Source of the DNA: Pilasporangium apinafurcum
Taxonomy: Eukaryota > Oomycota > Peronosporomycetes > Pythiales > Pythiaceae
Assembly: GCA_001600495.1 (NCBI GenBank)
Contig: BCKE01000017.1
Coordinates: forward strand, 562,522 to 584,494
Reading direction: 5' to 3'
Length of the DNA: 21,973 nucleotides
A model generated the notes under the pieces. It was not told the origin of the DNA, ran no database searches, and worked only from the letters and a program-made list of their open reading frames with translations. Made by a program: the position numbers and the translations under genes. Positions 8,734 through 17,045 of this stretch are shown one piece after another; the stretch's first letter is position 1; each line of letters opens with the position of its first letter.

Positions 8734-9513
8734 CTATATATGGTTTTTCACTTCAAGGATCTCTAGGCTCGCAAAGTGCTGCGTCTTGGGCCGGTGGATC
8801 TCAAATAACCCAAACTCTTTGCTTTGATACGCAATGGGTAGTTGTTGGTCCGAAATCTTATAGTATTCAAACCCATCTTGCTCCAGTTGATGGAAGAACG
8901 AGACGTCTGTATCGGCGCGATTTAACCCCAACAACACGAGTGTACGCTCATTTGCGATCTGGCGGAGCGTGTGAAGCAAGGGTTCGTACAACTCTCGCAG
9001 GTACGCCACGTCCGTACCCAAGACAACGTCCACTTGTGCTCCCCCTTCTTGTTCTTCTAGTGCGTGCAAGAACGCTGTTTCCTGGGGTACACTCCCCCAT
9101 GTGAGCTCCGCGACATGTACATTTACACCCGGTTGTAAGGTGCTGGCGTTCCTGGCCACATTCCGCTCCAGACATTCGATATGACTGGCCAGATCCGTGA
9201 GATAGACGTGCTTTGGATTGAAACACACCGCCGTCATCAATCCCACGTACCCTGTGCCGCTGCCCAGTTCCACAATGCATTTGCCATCAAAAAGCTGTCG
9301 GTAGCGCTGTTGCTGGGACTGCAAGTGCTGAGCCAGGATTTCGCCACTGGTCCAGATGGACCCGCCGATGCCGATGTCCCAATCACATTGAAACTGTAAT
9401 ACATGCGGCTCCTGTTGGCCATCCACGTGGACAGGGAGCGGAACCAGTGTCACTAGCTTGTCATGCTGCGCTTGCTCGTTGTTGTGTGCGCTCGTTGTCT
9501 CTTCGTTACTCAT
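8734..9513 (-). CDS. METTL21-like (family 16) protein lysine methyltransferase
   Basis: Single-exon 259-residue protein from ATG at 9513. It carries the seven-beta-strand SAM-methyltransferase fold in METTL21 style. DWDIGIGGSIWTSGEILAQHL at 44-64 matches the 'G...W.sa..La..L' entry block. Motif I is VELGSGTGYVGL at 81-92. An acidic SAM-ribose position is LTDL at 105-108 (Asp107), and LTWG lies at 137-140. VDVVLGTDVAYLRELYEPLL at 161-180 contains the DXXY signature (Asp168 to Tyr171) typical of METTL21/VCP-KMT lysine methyltransferases. A predicted final strand holds FFHQLEQDGFEYYKI. These enzymes methylate lysines on chaperones or elongation factors in the cytosol; the substrate here cannot be read from sequence. 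It is divergent from the TPR gene with 272 bases between starts. The first 20 residues are polar and probably disordered. Confidence 0.85.
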   Translation of the reverse strand: MSNEETTSAHNNEQAQHDKLVTLVPLPVHVDGQQEPHVLQFQCDWDIGIGGSIWTSGEILAQHLQSQQQRYRQLFDGKCIVELGSGTGYVGLMTAVCFNPKHVYLTDLASHIECLERNVARNASTLQPGVNVHVAELTWGSVPQETAFLHALEEQEGGAQVDVVLGTDVAYLRELYEPLLHTLRQIANERTLVLLGLNRADTDVSFFHQLEQDGFEYYKISDQQLPIAYQSKEFGLFEIHRPKTQHFASLEILEVKNHI

Positions 9514-9785
9514 TTGTGATCGTTGAGCATGCAGTCATGCAACGTACTTGATGTTTAGCAACCACCCAAATCAACAGTGACACAAAGTGCATATTCACTG
9601 GCGTGGCATAATTTTAGCCAATAATATATCCGTAAAAAATATTGATAACCAATGGTGGCGTAGCATTCTGAACCCAAAATACTTCGAATGTATCCATTTT
9701 GTGAGCAGTTAAAAATGGCCCACCTCCCATCATCAATATCGCAATAGACCAACGAGAGGGCCTTTACCTGCGCTTACTTAAAACG
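9514..9785. promoter_or_regulatory. Divergent intergenic region (methyltransferase / TPR)
   Basis: 272 bases between two start codons facing apart, so it must hold both promoters. TCAATATCGCAATAG near 9736 on the plus strand is weakly initiator-like for the TPR gene. No other motif is convincing. Confidence 0.4.
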
Positions 9786-10931
9786 ATGGATAGCGCAGGA
9801 GAGGACGGAGATTTAGAGCTGACGGAGCTGGATGGCATTGATGACGGCGAGCAGCCCCAGCATTCAAAGCAAAAGCACGAATGGAATGGCACAGAGCCCG
9901 AGCGATTTCAGTCTCTCAAGGACAAGAAGCAGACTGAATTGCTCGAAGAAGTACGGTTTATTGAAAACCAGAAAGAATTGATTGCACTGCAGCGCCTAGA
10001 CGATAAGTGCACACAATTGCAGCAGGAAGGGAAATATACAGAGGCACTGGAATGTATGGAGAAAGGGCTGGTGTTGAGGCAACATTTCTTTGGGGCAGAC
10101 AGCGATGAGGTCTGGAACTCCTGCAAAACTGTCGGCGAGATGTGCAATTTGCTGGCGATGACATATTTACAACAGGAAGAGTTTAGTGTTGTGCTGGAAT
10201 TACTCAAGAAAGCGGAGATTCTCACTGAGAAGCACCCAGCGGGTCGAGCGGTGACGCTGAATAACTTTGCATGTTACTACCGTCGTCAGGGAAATTTGCA
10301 CAAAGCGTTGACTTATTTAACTGAAGCCATTAAGATCGAGTCCAAGCTGGAGAATATCTCGAATCGAGCAGATACACATTTGAATATGTGTGCCGTACTC
10401 TCACAACTCGGCAAGCACCAAAGCGCACTGAGCCATGCGCAGTCGGCACTTATCTTTCTTCACGAGGAGCTCCAACTTTCTCGCTTTGGTGGTAGCAGTC
10501 CCAGTAAAAACAACAATAACCATCATCATTCTGTTGGGAGCAAGGAAGAAATTGACCCAGCCAAGCTAGATCGGGTAGCTGTCTTGGGTATTGCGTACCA
10601 TAACGTAGGCGTGGAGCAAGAATTTCTCAAGTGCTGGGATTTAAGTCTCCAGTCATATCAGAAAGGAGTGGAGCTGACGAGTCGCTACTTGGGAGAGAGT
10701 CATGGCATCGTCATCACCTTGCAAAATTCTATGCTCACAGCAAAGAGAAGCATGGCCAGCAAAACGCGAACAGATGGGGGGACTGGAGATGGCATCAGTC
10801 GATTACCACAGAAGAAGACAACATCAGGGAATCGCTTTGCACAGTTGAAGTCATCAATTAAATCGTCGCTAGGAAAGAAAAAAACAGCGCCAAAAATCGC
10901 AAAGAACAGCCGTGTCGCAACAGAGGGATAG
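9786..10931 (+). CDS. Tetratricopeptide-repeat protein
   Basis: Single-exon frame of 381 residues. The N-terminal 40 residues are acidic (ELTELDGIDDGEQ). Residues 45-75 form a charged helix. Helical hairpins with TPR character follow at about 73-106 (LQQEGKYTEALECMEKGLVL), 117-150 (CNLLAMTYLQQEEF), 155-188 (TLNNFACYYRRQGNLHKALT), 195-228 (LNMCAVLSQLGKHQSALSHA) and 265-303 (GIAYHNVGVEQEFLKCWDLS). The 34-residue spacing and the Gly/Tyr/Ala positions fit TPRs of the kinesin-light-chain/nephrocystin type. An Asn/His-rich insertion (SKNNNNHHHS) splits repeats four and five. The last 60 residues are Lys/Ser-rich and basic. TPR proteins scaffold complexes; a flagellar or trafficking role is possible but unproven. 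It ends 62 bases from the convergent glycosyltransferase. Confidence 0.85.
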   Translation: MDSAGEDGDLELTELDGIDDGEQPQHSKQKHEWNGTEPERFQSLKDKKQTELLEEVRFIENQKELIALQRLDDKCTQLQQEGKYTEALECMEKGLVLRQHFFGADSDEVWNSCKTVGEMCNLLAMTYLQQEEFSVVLELLKKAEILTEKHPAGRAVTLNNFACYYRRQGNLHKALTYLTEAIKIESKLENISNRADTHLNMCAVLSQLGKHQSALSHAQSALIFLHEELQLSRFGGSSPSKNNNNHHHSVGSKEEIDPAKLDRVAVLGIAYHNVGVEQEFLKCWDLSLQSYQKGVELTSRYLGESHGIVITLQNSMLTAKRSMASKTRTDGGTGDGISRLPQKKTTSGNRFAQLKSSIKSSLGKKKTAPKIAKNSRVATEG

Positions 10932-10993
10932 ATAACAAACAACTTATAATTTGTATCCTGTACTAATAATATTATCCATAATCACGAGAACGC

Positions 10994-12940
10994 TCACGTC
11001 ACATGACCACGTTTGACCAAGCGTTCAAACAGTTTCTCATATTCCGGAATTCGCTTCTTTTGAGAAAAGCGCTTCAATACAGTCTGGCGGGCATTATTTC
11101 CCAGTCGAGACCTTAACTCTGGATCTTGTACAAGTGACAGGATCGCATCCCGAAAACCATCTGCCACTGGTTGCTCATAAATGCCTAAACAATTATATCC
11201 GTCTTCTAAAAACTCACTCGTTCCTCCTGAAATGAAACCAACTACCGGAATCCCCACGCTCATGGCTTCTAAGACTGCGATCCCGAGTGTTTCACGCAGC
11301 AATGGACTGATAAATACGTCTAGTTCTTGAAAATGGCGGATCAATGAAGTTTCGTCGTTGTAAATTCCATTCACAAATTCGACGACATCGCTTAATTTCC
11401 ACTCGTGCGCCAGCGTCATCAATTGCGTTCTTATGGCTCCATCCCCTACCAGTCGAATGCGGCAATGAGCGCATAGCGGCTGTAACAATCTAGCGGTTTC
11501 TATCACGATACCCACTGATTTCTCTGTCGAGAGACGTCCCACATACCCAATCATAAACAAATTTTTCGAGGATTTATCCTGTGTTTTCGTCAGCGGTGGT
11601 TCAAAGCGATCTGTATCAATACCAGTAGTAAGTACTAATGTTCGCTTTGCCACGACATTTTGTGTGACTGAGGGATGGTGAAGTGCAAAATGCGATGGAG
11701 CCATCAGCACATCCAAGGAAAGCGTAACGGGGAAAAGATTGGCGAGTTCCATGATGACAGAGCGAACACCAGCGATCCGCGCAGCACAGACTAACATTTC
11801 ATCGCTTAAGCTCCTCGAATTGGCAAAGATTAACACGCCATTCGAACATGATCGCAACTGATTTACCATTTTCTCCCATAACTGAGATGCGAAACGTGGG
11901 GCGATGGTGTCTAACAGATCTTCCGTGGCTTGGCGGAACTCAACGCCCGAAGCACAGGTTCTGTTGATTTCTGGAAATGCCGTGTAAAAGCTTTCTAACA
12001 ATACGCTGTAGATATCATCCGGAGAAATCTCATGTTTTGTTAGTTCTTGCTTGGGAATCTGCAAACAAAAGAAATATACTTGATCGCTTCAAATGCTAGC
12101 AATCCTTTCATCGTTGTTTGCACTACTTACATCCAATTGCAGACCATCGAGAGTAACGTTGAGTTGCTCAAGTTTTTGTGTCCATGGAGCTTTCTGCTCT
12201 ACATCTTGAAATGTCTTCACAGAAAACTGCATCCAGGCTGGTGATGATGGGTTCGACTCTGTCAGTATCTCCATGAGTTGCAACCACATTTTCTTTTGGC
12301 CGTCAAACGCACCAGAAGTAGACATAATATAACATATTGGAATGGCTTTGGTGGCTGTTAATATAGACAGGGAATCATTTTGCTTTCGACTTGTACCAAG
12401 GTTTCCTAAGTTGGTGAAAATGACGGGTTTCTTCTCCGTGTCCTTCAAGATGTAGTGCCATTGAGGGTCATACTGAGCCGCACCAGTATTACAATACAGC
12501 GGCACAATGACTTCGATATGCAGCCTTTTTTCTGTTCCTGGAACTCGCGAGTGGTTCCGAAAAACCAACTCAAGTGTCCAAAAATGACTGCCTGGTTCAA
12601 TATTACTCATTTTCATCGATAGGCTCTTTGTGGCATGACGATAGTGACCTGCATCGCTGATTTTCTCGCCCGTAACCAACAAATAGCCATCTTCCGGTAT
12701 CAAGAAGTTCTGGATATGGAAATGCACCGCTAACACCCCCAATGTTCCTGTATCGCATGACACTTGCCACCACGAATGTGTACGGGGAAACGTTATCTCT
12801 AGTGATGGGTGTACATAGAGTTTCTCCTTGTTATCATTATGGATGCCGCCGGGATTAGAATGCTGAGGCCATGCGGCTACAAAGACAATGAGCAGAACAA
12901 TCAGATACGACACTACAAGCTGGACAATCATCATTCCCAT
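10994..12940 (-). CDS. Membrane-anchored GT4-family glycosyltransferase with N-terminal beta-rich domain (two exons)
   Basis: Exons 12940-12131 and 12058-10994 are separated by a 72-base phase-0 intron (GTAAGT..TTTGCAG) and encode 624 residues. Residues 4-24 are a hydrophobic signal-anchor (IVQLVVSYLIVLLIVFVAAW), so the rest probably faces the ER/Golgi lumen. Residues 30-270 are an unfamiliar beta-rich region with several NxS/T sequons. The C-terminal half has the GT-B features of family GT4: GIDTDRFEPP at 416-425, GYVGRLSTEKSV at 441-452, LVGDGAIRTQL at 473-483, and the nucleotide-sugar-binding EX7E motif (Glu526 to Glu534, RETLGIAVLEAMSVGIPVVG). GGTSEFLEDGYNCLG closes the donor site. It should transfer a sugar from a nucleotide donor with retention. 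Donor and acceptor are unknown. Convergent with the TPR gene, divergent from phytochelatin synthase. Confidence 0.88.
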
Positions 12941-13834
12941 TCACCAATTGAGCTTACGACTCTTCATGCTAAGATCGCGTTAAATCGAACGGCTAGTCCA
13001 GGTTGGCGTTAATCATTGCTTTAGCAATGTAATGCTGGATAAATACATTGAATGCATCACTCTAGATATATGATAACTATCGTATTTGATATAACATCTT
13101 TTCAACTTCACATGCTAAATGATATTCCCACATTTGAGAACAATAGATCGTAAAAAAATTCGAGGAGACACGAGAAAGCAAAACTCGGAAGAAGTTGAAG
13201 ATGCACGCGCCTGCATCAGGTGTATTCATGCCTTTGTGAAGTGAAGGCGCAGGTCAATGGCCATGAAATCGAAATGATTGGATGAAAGCATCATTCCTCG
13301 CACCAATCAAAGTAACCAAATACTCTCGGTAAGAAAAAGTCACTCTAACTGTTTCTGTATCCCTAACCTCATAGGAAGAAGCATCATGCTGGCACGCGCC
13401 TTCCACGTGCTTGTTGGTGTTTATTTTTTTCCAGTTCCAGAAATTCTAGTATTAAATATTTATTTTTATATGTAAATGTAAACGAAATTCTGGACTTGTA
13501 TTTTCCGATGGTATTTACACCACTTGCTGCCTCGAAAAAACATATGTAAAGTTTAACGACAGAAACCGTTGAATAGTCATATTTTTATGTAAAATATTGC
13601 AAGAGTTAGTTATTTTTACATTTTCTGTTATTCAGCTGGAGCGTTTGTGGTATTGGGGTGGTGCGTGTGAGCGAGCAGAGCAAGCTCCACACCTTCCTAC
13701 TCAGAACGCAAAACCAAAAAAGCACCAGCAACGCCAACTGCGCAACGTCCATTTTCTAAATCGAGCGCTCTCAGATTCGCCAGATTCGGCGATCGGTTTC
13801 TCTTCTTCGCGTTTCTCGTTCCGCCGTTCTAGAG
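12941..13834. promoter_or_regulatory. Divergent intergenic region upstream of phytochelatin synthase
   Basis: 894 bases with no supported gene. Bases 13430-13620 are very AT-rich. A TGCACGC heptamer at 13202-13208 fits the animal metal-response-element core (TGCRCNC), but one match of seven bases is weak. Frames at 13278-13475 and 13597-13854 look like chance. Confidence 0.4.
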
Positions 13835-15444
13835 ATGTGGCCGCGGAGTCGTGAACTTTACACGCGCCGTCCACGTTCGACAGTCGCCTCACACAAGCAC
13901 TGGGTTTTTGTGTCATCTGCGTCTGCCGCCGTTCGCACCAGCAGCCCACGTCGCCATCGCTTGACACCGACACCACAGTATCAGAATCATTTTCGTCTCG
14001 CGCCATTTGTCTCTTCATCTGTGAAGCCAGACAGTAGCAGCAGCTCCACCACTACCAAGAGCGTCGGGATCACCATCTACCACGAAAAGACCAAACCAAA
14101 GTACCAACTCTCGGCATCGTTAGCTGCGCTTTGGAAAGACTCCCCGCCGGTCGTTGTTTCGAGCCGTATCAGCAGCAGTAAAACAAGTGGATTTAAACCC
14201 ATCATGTCACCAAACACAGCAGATCAACAACAGGAAGAACTGAAAGAGTGCAATTTGCCGATGGAGATGGAATGTGGTTGCAAGACAAAACGGCTTAAGG
14301 AAATGCAGGAAGCGGAGATTCTAGCTAAAGCGGCGGCAAAACTAACAGCCATTTCTGTTGCGGATATCGCAACTACTGCGCTGAACAACCAAGAGGATCG
14401 TGATGGTAGTATCACAGTCACGCGAACCGATTCTTCCACCGCAGCTGCTATTGTGCATCATCACCATACGCGCTCAATCGCGTTTGAATCGACTTTTCAT
14501 CGACGGATTCTGCCACAGGATTGCATTGCATTTTCCAGTCCAGAGGGGCGGAAATTATTCACCGAAGCTATTAACAGCCCGCACAACTACATGCAAATCT
14601 ATTTCCCACTCGCAGAACAATTCATCACACAGGCAGAACCCGCGTATTGTGGGCTGGCAACGCTGGCAATGTGCTTAAATGCGCTGCAGATCGACCCGGG
14701 TCGGTTATGGAAGGGCTCGTGGCGCTGGTTTAGCGAAGAACTCTTTGATTGTTGTACCTCGCTCAGTGTGGCGAAAGAAAAAGGTATCAGCTTATCAGAG
14801 TTCATCTGCCTGGCCAGGTTAGTTGATTTCTTTTTGGGTATCATTTTGCTGGTTATATATTGAACTAATCTAGTGTCCTGTTGCCAATAGATGCAATGGT
14901 GTGATGACGGAGGACATGCGCGCCACGAGTGATTTTACGCTGGAGGATTTCCGCTCCATTGTACAGCGCAGTTGCTCGACGAGCTCCGAGATTGTAGTGC
15001 TGAATTACAGTCGCAAGGTATTGGGACAAACTGGCGATGGCCATTTTTCCCCTATTGGTGGATACCATGCAGAGCGCGATATGGGTACGTTGTCGAATAT
15101 GCCTTATTTTTTTTTCATTTCTAAAAGGCTAACATTATCCACTTATTGCAATTGATACAGTACTTCTACTGGACGTAGCTCGGTTCAAGTACCCTCCTCA
15201 TTGGGTGCGACTCTCATTGGTATATGAAGCTATGCAACGCCTTGACGAGTCGATTGGCCTGCCTCGTGGTCTCGTGGTTCTGAAGGAAAGCGCCCATGCA
15301 ACGGGTCCAACGCTGGTGAAGCAACTTGTGCACAGTGCTGATCCGTCAACGCCCGTGAAACCTGCGCCTCATCTCTGCTGCTCCAGTTCAATGGCCATTG
15401 AATCAGCTCGCCATGTGTCGGGGGTGGCAACGCAGCAGCACTGA
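13835..15444 (+). CDS. Phytochelatin synthase (glutathione gamma-glutamylcysteinyltransferase), three exons
   Basis: Exons 13835-14817, 14891-15084 and 15161-15444 (introns of 73 and 76 bases, GT-AG, phases closing) encode 486 residues. The enzyme transfers gamma-Glu-Cys from glutathione to make metal-chelating phytochelatins. The papain-like catalytic domain runs from about 218 to 450. It contains AEPAYCGLATLAM with nucleophile Cys272, DPGRLWKGSWRWF, TGDGHFSPIGGYHAERDM with His379, and LLLDVARFKYPPHW with Asp397. Triad spacing (107 and 18) matches the plant enzyme (106 and 18). Residues 1-215 are an extra N-terminal region rich in Ser/Thr/Arg, with Cys pairs (ECGCK at 146-150) and a four-His run; the first 60 residues are basic and could be a targeting peptide. 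The usual long Cys-rich C-terminal domain is almost absent, leaving a CC pair near the end. An internal start at Met124 is possible, so the N-terminus is uncertain. Confidence 0.93.
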
Positions 15445-15840
15445 TGACGGAAATTGATTTACATTGCTCACAGACTTTCTTGGAGTAGAGAGCATTACTA
15501 TCTATTGCATTTTCTCCTCTTTTGGCGAGAGAGAAACTGCAGCACAATTGGGATTTTTTTAATCCTTTAATATTGTATCAATATAACTAAGTACATACAT
15601 AAATCTGGCAAAAAAGACGTTTGCATTCACCCCCTTCTGCATTAGCATGTGAACATTTTGTTGTTCCAACTGCAGCATCAAACTGGTATTTATCGTCTCA
15701 TATTCACTACATCATGGGTTCGGGTTTAAAATATGGGTTCGCGCTCATATATTTGTACTGTACCGTACTGCTCCGAATAGTACCCATTTGAAAGATTATC
15801 GAATGGCTTTTGTTACCAAATGCAGTACGACATTCAATAG
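15445..15840. other. Intergenic, no gene recognised
   Basis: 3-prime flank of phytochelatin synthase, AT-rich. A short direct repeat ATGGGTTCG occurs twice between 15710 and 15745. The N-terminal half expected of a full-length Fanzor protein was not found here. Confidence 0.4.
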
Positions 15841-16514
15841 ATATCTACGCGAGAGTACAAGCATCTCGCCAGAATGACCAAGTGTACGTTCTGGCACGAG
15901 AACTTGAAGAAGAGAGAACATGAGTACGGAAAGATTATCGGGACGATACCTTCGTTTAAGACGGCGTCGTATGAGCAGTATATGACAAACGTCAAATACG
16001 TGGGAGACATTTTGACTTCTTGGTGAGCTTTTGTGCATCACATCCATTTCGTAAATGGCGTTTCCTTCAGTCGAGATTTAGTCAGAAGACGTTGTCACAT
16101 CTGGTAAAGTGGTTGGTACCCATGCCAAGTCCTCAGGTTTGCATTGATCTCGGTGACTGGAGTTAACAGGATTTCGTCAAGGGTCACGCGCATGGACTCG
16201 TGAAGCGGTTCACACGTGAGCTGGCAAAGCGCGCAACCGTGCTGCAGGTCGATGAGTACTGCACGAGTAAGCGATGCTCCGAGTGCTACCAGTAGTTTGA
16301 GGAGACGCCATTTCCGATAAAAAAGGCTGATGGAAGCGCAAGCGTCAAGTTTTCCCACCAGGTTCTCCGATGTAGCAACAGCGAGTGCAGAATGACGTGG
16401 GAACGAGATGTGAATGCGTCAAAGAACATCCTCACACTCGCTATATGTCTCCTACATGGACTTCCAAGATCGTCAGAGTTACGACGGGGAGAAAAGAATG
16501 TAGGAAGCGAATAG
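15841..16514 (+). pseudogene. Fanzor-type (eukaryotic TnpB-like) RNA-guided nuclease relic
   Basis: First frame (15841-16021) reads EYKHLARMTKCTFWHENLKK then EYGKIIGTIPSFKTASYEQY, a helical block known upstream of the RuvC parts in Fanzor proteins. After a frameshift near 16020 a second frame continues to 16514: HPFRKWRFLQSRFSQKTL, then CIDLGDWS, a stop at 16164-16166, KGHAHGLVKRFTRELAKRA, VDEYCTSKRCSEC from 16251, a stop at 16293-16295, VLRCSNSEC from 16362, and WERDVNASKNIL around 16398-16433. The two Cys pairs (CSEC and CSNSEC) are the TnpB/Fanzor zinc ribbon. ERDVNASKN is the RuvC-III motif with its catalytic Asp, and DEY..TS supplies the acidic residue typical of Fanzor. The N-terminal REC/wedge part is missing. 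No terminal inverted repeats, recombinase gene or omega-RNA was identified. With two stops and one frameshift this copy is dead. Confidence 0.85.
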
Positions 16515-17045
16515 AGTGTAGGAAAAGTATCCGTGGACATTGGGGGAGTCAACCGACTTTTCAAACGTGTCCGCACGGTTAGTCCGTATTCTGGTAATCG
16601 CCAGTAAAAAAGCAACTTGATAGTGAATGAGGGATTGGAGGGGCACTCTCTCGACAGCATGACAAGTATGGTCGGATGGAGAATAGTTCTAGATACACAC
16701 CTTGGAACGAGCGGGCGCGTCTACTCACCGACCATATCCAGTGTTGCCCTGATAGCCCACTTGTACAAACAATTCTTTCCGCACTCGGTGTAGGTTACTG
16801 AGTGCAGAAGAAGAGCAGTTGAAGAAAGAGTGTGTGTCAATAGAACAAAAACGCGTGCGGAAAAAGTGATAAACACGTCCAAGACGCAGAATATACTAAG
16901 CAAACGCACGGAATTAGCGGGCTTGTCGGTGAAGAATGACAGTGCATCGATGGATGCCTCTTTTCGGTAAATTTTGAGGCTCTAAGCTATGTAGATGATA
17001 GGCTTCGGTCGACCATAGCTGATGAGATGATGATTTCTCTTTTAA
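16515..17045. other. Between Fanzor relic and giant gene; no firm gene
   Basis: A short plus-strand frame with protein-like composition occurs at 16676-16801 (41 residues from ATG, including SRYTPWNERARLLTDHIQ). It may be a piece of the same mobile element or an older gene. The final 100 bases should contain the promoter of the solenoid gene, whose ATG is directly preceded by an in-frame TAA. Confidence 0.35.

Noticed and set aside
8448-9104. 218-residue plus-strand frame overlapping the methyltransferase
   Set aside because: It is the antisense shadow of the methyltransferase 3-prime half plus flank, with no protein-like motif.
13701-14018. 105-residue minus-strand frame opposite the start of phytochelatin synthase
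   Set aside because: Antisense of the Ser/Arg-rich N-terminal extension; no independent support.
16095-16660. Minus-strand frames of 87 and 124 residues
   Set aside because: They lie opposite the Fanzor relic, whose plus-strand motifs explain the open reading.
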